Shown in pieces: positions 1-6,784 of a DNA stretch of 6,967 bases (its first letter is position 1; the number at the start of each line of letters is the position of its first letter). The notes beneath the pieces were generated by a model that made no database searches, had not been told where the DNA came from, and was given only the letters and a program-made list of their open reading frames with translations. The DNA comes from CAZAMT01 sp964486145. GTDB lineage: Bacteria; Bacteroidota; Bacteroidia; Bacteroidales; JAAAOM01. The stretch covers positions 1 through 6,967 of the forward strand of contig CAZAMT010000219.1 of the NCBI GenBank assembly GCA_964486145.1, in the 5' to 3' direction. The translations under genes were made by a program, and so were the position numbers.

Positions 1-200
1 ATGTGGAATATTTAGGAATAAACGGTGAGATTTGTCTACATTTTTTTGCGTTTAGCTAAAAGATTTCCTTTGTATGGAGTATAAAATGTTGTAGCCTTCA
101 AATAATGAACAAACCTGGTGATGAAAGGTTAAGCTACATAACTGAAGAGGGAACAAAACCATTATGGCATAATCTTTAGAAATACTTATTGTTAATTTCA

Positions 201-214
201 AAAGGAAAGAAGGA
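201..214 (+). promoter_or_regulatory. Purine-rich ribosome binding site of the aconitase remnant
   Basis: A purine-rich stretch with two AGGA-like cores (AAAGGAAAGAAGGA) ends six bases before the ATG at 221. It is the best Shine-Dalgarno site in the window and fixes the start of the broken aconitase gene. Its preservation means the truncated product could still be translated. Confidence 0.6.
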
Positions 215-220
215 AAGCTT

Positions 221-776
221 ATGGGCAAACCGATGAATATTACAAAAAAGCTTATCTCCTCCCATTTGCTGGAAGGCGAAATGATTCCCGGGAAAGAGAT
301 TGGCATCCGGATGGACCACGTACTTCAACAAGATGCTACGGGCACCCTGGTGATGCTTGAGCTTGAAGCGATGAAACTTGATCGGGTAAAAACAGAAGTA
401 GCAGTACAATATGTTGATCACAATTTATTACCGACATGTTATTGCAAACATGGGAGCAGAGCTTGGGGCAACAACCACGGTATTTCCCCCGGATAATCGC
501 ACGCGTGAGTGCCTGGCACAGGAAGAACGTGAAGAGGATTGGACAGAACTTCTGCCAGCCGAAGGTGCTGATTACGATAGCATCGATGAAAATGATATTC
601 TCGAATGTACAGATTTGAGGGATAGTATTTTACAGGGTTCAGAAATGCGAGTGATGAATCAAACAAAGGGTGGTAAAAATATAAAAGTAAAAACCTCTCT
701 AAGTGATCGACAAAAGCACATTGTTTTGTATGGCGGTTTGATCAATCTGCTTAAAGGAAAAATTACAGGATCTTAA
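221..776 (+). pseudogene. Aconitate hydratase remnant with two internal deletions and a frame change
   Basis: Aconitase interconverts citrate and isocitrate with a [4Fe-4S] cluster; an intact bacterial enzyme of this type is roughly 640-760 residues, but only about 180 codons remain here. Three pieces are recognisable. Bases 221-430 give the family N-terminus, including GEMIPGKEIGIR, QDATGT, RVKTE and YVDHNLL. From about 432, in a different frame (that of the ATG at 411), RHVIANMGAELGATTTVFP through EREEDWTELL matches an internal region that normally lies well downstream. From about 567, DYDSIDENDI through NQTKGGKNIKVK and LSDRQKHIVLYGGL matches the C-terminal end of the swivel domain. The segments holding the cluster cysteines and most active-site residues are absent, so no catalysis is expected. 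The first junction (about 428-435) changes frame; the second (about 567-590) keeps frame. The start codon and ribosome site are intact and the pieces are well conserved, so the damage looks recent. Family identity is firm from motifs; the sizes of the missing parts are from memory. Confidence 0.85.
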
Positions 777-806
777 TTAAATTTAAAAAACAGACTAAAT
801 AATACA

Positions 807-2732
807 TTGAACGTGGAAAAAAATAAAAAACAGTTACCCCGATTTAATATTTGGTATTTTCTCATCATTTTTATCCTTTTTATTTTCTTACAGCGTTTGT
901 TTTTGCCTTCAAAATCAACCACTGAAATTTCGTACAGCGCATTTAAGGATAGTTTAAGAAGCAATAAAATAGAGCGTGTAACACTTTCTGAGAATAAAAT
1001 ATCTGGTAAGTTCAGAACTCCATTGGATGAGCAACAACCGGATGCTAAAGAAGATGAAAGAAATTGGTACACGGTGCCCTGGAGTACGAAAACAGTTGAT
1101 GCTTCCCGCTTATTTCAAACGGTACGCGTTGAAGATGAAAACCTGGTAGACCAGCTTGAAGAACACGATGTAGAATATGAGGGTAAAGTTAATTCCAATT
1201 GGTTTATGCAAACCATTGGGTGGATACTCCCCTTTTTAATCCTCATTTTTATTTGGGTATATATTTTTCGTCGTATGAGCAAAGGAATGCAGGGCGGAGC
1301 AGGAGGAGGGCAAAACATCTTCAATATTGGTAAAAGCAAAGCCAAAATGTACATTGAAGATAAAAATAACAAAATATCTTTTGAAGATGTGGCAGGTGTT
1401 GATGAAGCAAAGCACGAGTTAACCGAGATGATTGATTTTCTTAAAAATCCGGAAAAATTTACAAGGCTTGGAGCCAAACTTCCCAAAGGGGTTATTTTGA
1501 TTGGTCCGCCAGGTACAGGTAAAACATTGCTTGCCAGGGCAGTGGCAGGTGAAGCAAAGGTGCCATTCTTTAATTTAACCGGCTCTGAATTTGTTGAAAT
1601 GTTTGTTGGTGTTGGTGCTGCCAGGGTACGCGATTTATTTAAAGAAGCAAAAACCAAAGCTCCATGCATTGTTTTTATCGATGAAATTGACGCGATCGGG
1701 AAAAGCCGCGGGCAGGCCATGCAAATGGGAGCAAACGATGAACGCGAGAACACCTTGAATCAGTTGCTTGCAGAAATGGATGGCTTTGCTCCGGGTGATG
1801 CAATTATTCTCATGGCTTCCACGAACAGGCCGGAGGTGCTTGACAGGGCCCTCCTGCGACCAGGTCGGTTTGACAGACAGGTGCTGGTAGACAGGCCTGA
1901 TTTAAAGGGGCGGCTGGATATTCTAAAGGTTCACACGCGTAAACTTGCCATTGCCAAAGAAGCCGATCTTCAAAATGTAGCTGAGCAAACGCCTGGATTT
2001 TCAGGTGCAGATTTGGCTAATATTTGCAACGAAGCGGCATTGCTCGCTTCAAGAAGGGATAAAAATCATATTGAATTGATTGACTTTCAGGAAGCCATTG
2101 AACGGGTCATCGCCGGGTTGGAGAAAAAAAACCGGTTAATCAATAAAAAAGAAAGAAAAATCGTTGCATTCCATGAATCCGGACATGCAATTGTTGGTCA
2201 TTTTACCCCGGGTGCAGATCCGGTAAGAAAAGTTTCTATTGTTCCAAGAGGAATTGGTGCACTGGGTTTTACCATGCAAACCCCGGTCGAAGATAGATTT
2301 TTGATGTCGAAAAACGAATTGATAGGCAAAATTAAAGGATTACTGGGAGGCAGAGCTGCTGAAAAGGTTGTTTTTGGAGATATCTCAACAGGTGCAGCAA
2401 ATGATTTGGAGAGGGTAACCAAGATCGCTTACGATATGGTTACCATTTATGGTATGAGTGAAAAAATACCCAATATATCACTTAAAAAACAAAATCAAAA
2501 TCAGCTTCTTACACAGGATTTTATGACAGAAAGACGTTCAGATAATATTGAACATGTCATTGATGACGAAGCCATAGCCATCATTGAGAATGCATTTACG
2601 GAAACAGTTGGTTTAATTAACGAAAAACAGGAGCAACTGCATACCATGGCAAACCGGTTGTTGGAAAAAGAAGTATTGATGGAAAATGATGTCAATGATA
2701 TTCTGGGTGAACGGCCAGATAACTCGGAGTAG
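807..2732 (+). CDS. ftsH: ATP-dependent zinc metalloprotease FtsH
   Basis: FtsH is an inner-membrane AAA+ protease that extracts and degrades damaged membrane proteins and short-lived regulators as a hexamer. The 641 residues contain a first membrane helix (about 15-32), a periplasmic domain (about 35-133), a second helix (about 136-154), Walker A GPPGTGKT (233-240), the pore-loop FVGVG (266-270), Walker B VFIDEIDA (289-296), sensor-1 Asn340, and the second-region-of-homology LRPGRFDR with Arg351 and Arg354. The protease domain has the zinc motif HESGH (456-460; HEAGH is more usual, but HExxH is kept) and Asp533 in TGAANDLERVT as likely third zinc ligand. Length and domain order are complete. 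No in-frame ATG precedes residue 129 or so, and starting there would remove the first helix, so the start is TTG at 807 or GTG at 813. There is no clear Shine-Dalgarno. It lies 30 bases after the aconitase remnant, in the same frame, separated by a TAA stop. I see no dedicated promoter. The tail after GMSEKI (NISLKKQNQNQ onward) is less typical than the core. Confidence 0.97.
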   Translation: MNVEKNKKQLPRFNIWYFLIIFILFIFLQRLFLPSKSTTEISYSAFKDSLRSNKIERVTLSENKISGKFRTPLDEQQPDAKEDERNWYTVPWSTKTVDASRLFQTVRVEDENLVDQLEEHDVEYEGKVNSNWFMQTIGWILPFLILIFIWVYIFRRMSKGMQGGAGGGQNIFNIGKSKAKMYIEDKNNKISFEDVAGVDEAKHELTEMIDFLKNPEKFTRLGAKLPKGVILIGPPGTGKTLLARAVAGEAKVPFFNLTGSEFVEMFVGVGAARVRDLFKEAKTKAPCIVFIDEIDAIGKSRGQAMQMGANDERENTLNQLLAEMDGFAPGDAIILMASTNRPEVLDRALLRPGRFDRQVLVDRPDLKGRLDILKVHTRKLAIAKEADLQNVAEQTPGFSGADLANICNEAALLASRRDKNHIELIDFQEAIERVIAGLEKKNRLINKKERKIVAFHESGHAIVGHFTPGADPVRKVSIVPRGIGALGFTMQTPVEDRFLMSKNELIGKIKGLLGGRAAEKVVFGDISTGAANDLERVTKIAYDMVTIYGMSEKIPNISLKKQNQNQLLTQDFMTERRSDNIEHVIDDEAIAIIENAFTETVGLINEKQEQLHTMANRLLEKEVLMENDVNDILGERPDNSE

Positions 2733-2878
2733 GTTTAAGTAAGTGTCTGATATTCAGAAATCAAAATCATAACAACCAAATAAAAAATACCTCGTAAAAG
2801 CAACTTTGTTTATATCTTTACCTGTAAATTAATTTATTTGGAATAAATATAAATAGCACCTGTCAGCTAAAAATTCAA

Positions 2879-2894
2879 TTTTTTTTTAAAAAAA
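2879..2894. other. T9A7 tract in the ftsH-DUF1963 gap
   Basis: Nine T followed by seven A lie about 80 bases before the ATG at 2975, in the 242-base AT-rich gap 2733-2974 that otherwise holds no recognisable gene. Such tracts can bend DNA or act as an UP element for a downstream promoter, but I could not find a convincing -33/-7 pair at the right spacing in this gap. It lacks a GC stem, so it is not a terminator. Confidence 0.3.
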
Positions 2895-2974
2895 GTGGGT
2901 AACCTTTTTCTATCATCTGGAACCTGTATAGGGATATAGATTGGTTTTAATGAAATAATGAAATTTCAGGGACA

Positions 2975-3769
2975 ATGAGAGAATTTAGTTTTTATGATGC
3001 TTTTCATAAAGAACAAAGGAGGGCATTTAAACCAGGAGAATTTTTACGCATGCAGGTGGAACATTTACTGATTTGCCGGACAAAAGTCAAAGTTAGCAGG
3101 AAACAGCCGCTGAACAGGAGGAGTTTTATGCAATCGCATTTTGGTGGTATCCCCTATTTCGAAAAGAATGAAACCTGGCCGTTGCAACGGGATACAGGCG
3201 AACCCATGGATTTTGTTTGCCAGTTTGTAGATACTGGTGAATTTCCATTTCCTGAAGGAATCAAAATCATCCAGCTTTATTTTTCGTTTCATCAACTGCA
3301 TCGGGAGGATATGACAAATGCCTGGCTCATAAAAACATACCAGGATGCACATATCGATAAATATGCACCGGTGTTGAAAACAAAAACATTTCAGAAATCA
3401 ACCTTCAATCCGGTTTACCTGATATCTGATGTTTCACTACCTGACTATGAAACTGCGATTAAGATCAATCCAATGCTGCATCACATGTGCAAAAGGGTCA
3501 ACAGAAAGAAACCAATCAAAGCATACGATGACATTGTAAATTATTTACACGATGATGCAGGTTATGGTTCATCCATTGGTGGATATCCTGACTGGCTCTA
3601 TCATGAATCAGATTTTGACATGGATTTTTATAACGAAGGATACCGACTGTTAGCGCAAATAGATAATGAGTGTGAAGCAGGTATATGTTGGGGTGATGTT
3701 GGTACAGCATATCTGTTTTATAAACCAGAAAAAAAGGAGCAATTTGAATTTGTATTACAAGCATTTTAA
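2975..3769 (+). CDS. DUF1963 (YwqG-like) family protein
   Basis: The 264-residue product is soluble by appearance, with no signal peptide or membrane helix. It carries the marks of the YwqG/DUF1963 family: SHFGGIPYF (54-62), the nearby WPL and the GEPMDFVCQF stretch (76-84) that resembles the family's 'G-P-M-F-Q' strand, IGGYPDWL (201-208), LLAQID (225-230) and the closing CWGDVGTAYLFYKP (238-251). Biochemical function of the family is not established; the Bacillus member sits in the ywq cluster with an LXG toxin. No toxin partner is visible here. The first 45 residues are less recognisable and may be a lineage-specific extension. The ATG at 2975 is preceded by AGGG with only three bases of spacing, so the Shine-Dalgarno is poor. 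The gene appears to be a single-gene transcript ending at the terminator at 3816-3851. Confidence 0.85.
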   Translation: MREFSFYDAFHKEQRRAFKPGEFLRMQVEHLLICRTKVKVSRKQPLNRRSFMQSHFGGIPYFEKNETWPLQRDTGEPMDFVCQFVDTGEFPFPEGIKIIQLYFSFHQLHREDMTNAWLIKTYQDAHIDKYAPVLKTKTFQKSTFNPVYLISDVSLPDYETAIKINPMLHHMCKRVNRKKPIKAYDDIVNYLHDDAGYGSSIGGYPDWLYHESDFDMDFYNEGYRLLAQIDNECEAGICWGDVGTAYLFYKPEKKEQFEFVLQAF

Positions 3770-3815
3770 GTTGCATAACAATTCTATATTCCCAATCTCT
3801 CCCTGAAATTTCCCC

Positions 3816-3851
3816 AAAAGCCGTTCAGTTTCCTTCCGAACGGCTTTTTTT
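3816..3851 (+). terminator. Intrinsic terminator after the DUF1963 gene
   Basis: AAAAGCCGTTC (3816-3826) pairs perfectly with GAACGGCTTTT (3838-3848), giving an 11-bp stem around an 11-base loop (3827-3837), followed by a T run to 3851 and more T-rich bases. It lies 47 bases after the stop at 3769 and separates that gene from the sigma factor unit. Confidence 0.9.
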
Positions 3852-3903
3852 CTTTAAAATAGCTCAACAAAACACCATTTGATTCATTTTTGAATGAAGC
3901 AAC

Positions 3904-3930
3904 GCAACCTTGGCACCCGTTCATGCATCT
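3904..3930 (+). promoter_or_regulatory. Candidate ECF-type promoter of the sigma factor operon
   Basis: GCAACCTT (3904-3911) resembles an ECF -35 element with its AAC core. CATCT (3926-3930) follows 16 bases after AACC, close to the usual ECF -35/-10 spacing, and resembles the CGTCT/TATCT type of -10. ECF genes often transcribe themselves, so this is where an autoregulated promoter would be expected. It would start transcription near 3937 and leave a leader of about 165 bases. The elements are read by eye; the cognate consensus for this sigma factor is unknown. Confidence 0.45.
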
Positions 3931-4045
3931 CTGTAATATATATTATAATAACCCTGGTAAATGAGGCTTGTGCCCGAATTTATTTAGTAGTAAAGTATTT
4001 AACAATTGAAAATTTTTTTAAAACGGATGACAAACAATTAAATTA

Positions 4046-4079
4046 TTGGTTATCAGTTGGCTGAAAAAGTATAAATTTG
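4046..4079 (+). promoter_or_regulatory. Candidate Bacteroidota housekeeping promoter before the sigma factor
   Basis: TAAATTTG (4072-4079) matches the Bacteroidota -7 consensus TAnnTTTG exactly. An upstream TTG at 4046-4048 is the nearest -33-like element, but the gap of 23 bases is somewhat long. Transcription would start near 4085, about 16 bases before the TTG start at 4101. This could give basal expression independent of the candidate ECF promoter further upstream. Confidence 0.4.
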
Positions 4080-4100
4080 AAGAAACTGTGAATTAATTCA

Positions 4101-4664
4101 TTGGTGACCAATATTGAGGAAATACGCAAGGGTTGTGTTGCCGGAAAACTCAAAGCTCAGGAAGCGCTTTATCGGATGTTTTCCGCAAAGTTGTATGCTA
4201 TATGCATACGTTATGCAGGAAATGCAGATGATGCTCAGGATGTGCTACAGGATGGTTTCATTAAAATATTTCAGAAGATGCATCAATATAGCGGTACAGG
4301 TTCATTTGAAGGTTGGATGAAAAGAATTATGATCAATACAGCTTTGGAAAGATATAGGAGCAAATATCATTTGTATACTGTTCATTCTGATGATAATGGT
4401 AAGCTTGAAAGACAGGATGAAAATGATATCATTGACAATATTTCGGCAAACGAACTAATGAGTTTCATACAGGAATTAACACCGCAGTACAGATTGGTTT
4501 TTAATATGTATGCGATTGAAGGATATTCTCATAAAGAAATTGCAGAAGCGCTTTCCATATCCGAAGGTACCTCAAAATCAAATTTATCAAGGGCGAGATT
4601 TGTATTACAACAACGGATTAAAAATCATTTTTCAGCAGAAAGAAAAATAATATTGGGGAAATGA
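4101..4664 (+). CDS. RNA polymerase sigma factor, ECF subfamily
   Basis: The 187-residue protein has the two-domain ECF layout. Sigma region 2 spans about 21-88: EALYRMFSAKLYAICIRYAG, then DAQDVLQDGFIKIFQKM in the core-binding helix, and GSFEGWMKRIMINTALERYR at the -10 recognition end. An acidic linker (about 95-115) leads to region 4 (about 119-174), with LTPQYRLVFNMYAIEGYSHKEIAEAL and the helix-turn-helix ending SEGTSKSNLSRAR that reads the -35. The start is TTG at 4101 or GTG at 4104; the first in-frame ATG is residue 26, inside region 2, so a non-ATG start is required. It overlaps the next gene by ATGA at 4661-4664, implying translational coupling and matched amounts. The partner's N-terminus looks anti-sigma-like, so activity is probably controlled by that protein. 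No extra C-terminal domain is present. Confidence 0.95.
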   Translation: MVTNIEEIRKGCVAGKLKAQEALYRMFSAKLYAICIRYAGNADDAQDVLQDGFIKIFQKMHQYSGTGSFEGWMKRIMINTALERYRSKYHLYTVHSDDNGKLERQDENDIIDNISANELMSFIQELTPQYRLVFNMYAIEGYSHKEIAEALSISEGTSKSNLSRARFVLQQRIKNHFSAERKIILGK

Positions 4665-6130
4665 GTAGAATGATGAAACATATGGATAATGTATTTCGGG
4701 AGCGTCTAAGGGACATGGAAATTGCGCCACCCGAAAATAACTGGAATGAAATTTCAAGTCGATTAAAGAACGAAAGAAAAAAACAGTGGATGTTTTTTAC
4801 AAAAATGGCAGCCGCGCTGGCAATCCTAATTGCTACTACTTTTATTTTGTATACTTTTTTTAATGAAACCGGTACGCAAACAGCGAGCAGCGTTACTGAA
4901 ACCAATCATCAAAAATCAGAATCAACTTCGGCCCCAAATTTGTATGAAAACAATCAGGATAACGTCTTTGAAAGTGACAATAACGCGTCCTCCCTGAATA
5001 AAAATAATACCAATACCTCAAAGAATGATAGAAATAGGTTTGTTCCTGCTGATATTCAACAGGAAAGCATTGCGCAAGTGGTGGGGAAAAACAAAGGAGA
5101 AGCCATTTTATATAAATCGGATTTATCCAATGATTCCTTCGAACTTGAAGAAAAAAATCGCGAAAATAAATTAGCCACAGCCGATGAGGCGGTTTTGCAA
5201 AAACAAAACAGATTACCAGGATACATTTCGGATAATTTGGTTGCACAAACTTCCCTTGAGTATAATCAATATCGAGAAAATGAGGAAGTTGAGAAAACCA
5301 GGAAAACCTATTGGGAATTTATCGGTAATTATGGTTCCGTGTATTCCGACAGGTTAATTACTTCAACGCAACTTAGTCCGGATGAAAAAGCAGCAATGAA
5401 TGTGGCCGAATCCGGTTTAAATTCATTTGGAGGAGGCCTGGGATTTAGGTATAATGTTGATCGGTGGTCTTTTGAATCAGGACTGTTTTACTCCAGGTTC
5501 GGTCAATCAAATAAGCAAATCCTTACGGAATCAACACCCTATAACCGTAATTACGAAATGGCCATAAACAAAGGCATTGCTGGAGTAGCTCAATCTGAGT
5601 ATCTCGTAAATAATTCGCTTGGAGTAATTGCATATAATTCATCAACCGAGAGAGTCACCTCACTGAGTGTAAACTATGTTCAAAGTGGTGAGGATCATGA
5701 TTATTCAGGAAAAGAACAGGTAACGAATTCGCCTGTGGAGGCCATGAATGTTAGATTGAGCGATGCCAACAGTAACATTATCCAACGTGTTCATTTTCTT
5801 GAAATTCCGTTGATGATCAGGTACAAAGTCATTGATAAAAATTTCATAATGAGCTTGTCGGGTGGTTTTGGTGCAAACGTGGTTACCGGAAGTGAAGTTG
5901 TATTTGAAAAACAGAACGATGAAAAATACGTTGGAAAAATATCACATATCAATGAATTAAATGTAAGCAGTACCTTTGGTATTGGCTTTGGATATGTGAT
6001 ACATTCTGATGTCACCTTTCATATTGAGCCTGCTGTGAAAGTTTTCTTAAATTCATTGAATCACGGGCTTCCTGTTAATTTTTATCCTTATCAGATTGGT
6101 GTTTTTACCGGATTTACATATGCTTTGTAA
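4661..6130 (+). CDS. Anti-sigma-like, single-TM protein with C-terminal outer-membrane beta-barrel-like domain
   Basis: The 489 residues split into four parts. Residues 1-45 are charged and cytoplasmic in type, with FRERLRDMEIAPPENNWNEI followed by a basic RLKNERKK, a layout common in Bacteroidota proteins encoded directly after ECF sigma genes; no zinc-binding HxxxCxxC is present. Residues 46-67 form one hydrophobic helix with the basic flank inside. Residues 68 to about 214 are Asn/Ser/Lys/Glu-rich and low in complexity, probably a periplasmic linker. Residues 215-489 show alternating strands with Gly/aromatic patterns, including FGGGLGFRYNVDRWSFESGL, HFLEIPLMIRYKV (377-390), LSGGFGANVV, FGIGFGYVI and the closing IGVFTGFTYAL, resembling the Bacteroidota OMP_b-brl_2-type (PorT-like) beta-barrel family. 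The long N-terminal segment before the helix argues against a cleaved signal peptide. I infer a sensor or anti-sigma factor tied to the outer membrane. The barrel assignment is by pattern; a soluble periplasmic beta domain is the alternative. Confidence 0.75.
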   Translation: MSRMMKHMDNVFRERLRDMEIAPPENNWNEISSRLKNERKKQWMFFTKMAAALAILIATTFILYTFFNETGTQTASSVTETNHQKSESTSAPNLYENNQDNVFESDNNASSLNKNNTNTSKNDRNRFVPADIQQESIAQVVGKNKGEAILYKSDLSNDSFELEEKNRENKLATADEAVLQKQNRLPGYISDNLVAQTSLEYNQYRENEEVEKTRKTYWEFIGNYGSVYSDRLITSTQLSPDEKAAMNVAESGLNSFGGGLGFRYNVDRWSFESGLFYSRFGQSNKQILTESTPYNRNYEMAINKGIAGVAQSEYLVNNSLGVIAYNSSTERVTSLSVNYVQSGEDHDYSGKEQVTNSPVEAMNVRLSDANSNIIQRVHFLEIPLMIRYKVIDKNFIMSLSGGFGANVVTGSEVVFEKQNDEKYVGKISHINELNVSSTFGIGFGYVIHSDVTFHIEPAVKVFLNSLNHGLPVNFYPYQIGVFTGFTYAL

Positions 6131-6142
6131 ATCAAAATGGGT

Positions 6143-6784
6143 TTAAACATAATCCACAGGCAAAACGACCGGATTTTGCAGATTCTTTTCACGCAGAATA
6201 AAATGTTTACACGAATTCAGTGCTTCCGCAAGCAGTGTCCTGTTTATAGCAACCAGCGTTTGATCTTCACCCGAGTTTAAACTGAGATTGAATCTGCCAA
6301 AAGGAACATTGCTGTATCCGCCATGACGGGTTGTAATAAAATGGTCAATGCCCCGGAATTTAGAAAAGGTATCAAATTTCCACAGCTCAAGTTCTTTTCT
6401 GTATGTTTCAAATGGGGTGTTTCCCATTACAGGATCATAGCCTTGTTGCCGGTCCCATATATAATCAGTAATAAGTGATGTTCCCAATGATGATGACAGG
6501 ATTACAAGTGGTGCATGGAGAGGAACTTTATCCAGAAGTTCCCGAATGTGCTGAAAAATAATCTCGTGTGTCTTGCGATATGTTTCACTGGAACGATTTG
6601 GTATACCGGTATAAGCAACCATGTCACCAACAAGAAACATGATGAATTTACGTAAGAAATTGCTTTTCAGTCGATAACCTGATCCTGTTAATCGATCCCA
6701 GATTTTTTGCTGGTTCGATTCGGTTGGGTGGTACCAATTGATATGCTTAAACGCTATGGCATTATCGTCAATGCCATGCTTTTT
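6143..6784 (-). pseudogene. Composite remnant: truncated alpha/beta-hydrolase fused to a laccase-domain (YfiH) fragment
   Basis: One open frame on the minus strand reads from 6784 to a stop at 6143-6145. Only the part from the ATG at 6640 has a start codon (165 residues), but coding-like sequence extends upstream: KHINWYHPTESNQQKIWDRL and LKSNFLRKFI precede the ATG in frame, right up to a stop at 6785-6787. This extension plus VGDMVAY, the helix THEIIFQHIRELLDK and LVILSSSLGTSLITDYIWDRQ look like a Bacteroidota lipase-like alpha/beta hydrolase, with Ser51 (counted from the ATG) in a degenerate SSSLG nucleophile elbow; the hydrolase N-terminus with its first strand is missing. From about residue 82 the frame turns into the start of a YfiH-type laccase domain, which itself ends early in an unrecognised tail (about 142-165). 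Neither half has a full active site, so function is unlikely. No promoter or ribosome site was found. It converges on the barrel gene, 12 bases apart. Confidence 0.65.
6215..6397 (-). other. YfiH/laccase-domain N-terminal fragment inside the composite remnant
   Basis: The segment ELELWKFDTFSKF, then HFITTRHGGYSNVPF, GRFNLSLNSGEDQ and NRTLLAEAL, follows the N-terminal pattern of the YfiH family: TRxGG, a Ser, P(Y/F), NL, G-D, NR and L in order. YfiH proteins are about 240-270 residues and bind metal through His and Cys residues further along; the VHG, ADC and HAGWRG motifs are all absent, so only about the first 60 residues survive. Boundaries are approximate. Confidence 0.7.

Noticed and set aside
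69..99. TTTG with a 19-base spacer before TAGCCTTC as the aconitase promoter
   Set aside because: The spacing is right but the -7 element matches TAnnTTTG poorly.
1115..1753. Long minus-strand open frame (212 codons) inside ftsH
   Set aside because: It is antisense to the AAA+ core, has no recognisable motifs, and follows from codon use of the real gene.
2746..2758. Small inverted repeat TCTGA-TAT-TCAGA just after ftsH as a terminator
   Set aside because: The stem is only five base pairs, AT-rich and not followed by a T run.
2899..2918. TAACC ... CATCT before the DUF1963 gene as a second ECF promoter
   Set aside because: The gap between AACC and CATCT is only about 9 bases, compared with 16 at the sigma operon; too short for a promoter.
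2958..2978. Six-codon frame (MKFQGQ) whose stop overlaps the ATG at 2975, as a leader peptide
   Set aside because: Too short and without a ribosome site; expected by chance in AT-rich sequence.
3883..3898. Hairpin TTCATT-TTTG-AATGAA upstream of the candidate ECF promoter
   Set aside because: Six AT-rich pairs only; could be an operator but nothing else supports it.
3934..3945. Perfect palindrome TAATATATATTA as a regulator site
   Set aside because: Simple AT alternation; palindromes of this kind arise easily in this base composition.
3961..3987. Eight-codon frame in the sigma operon leader (MRLVPEFI)
   Set aside because: No ribosome site and no regulatory codon run; probably chance.
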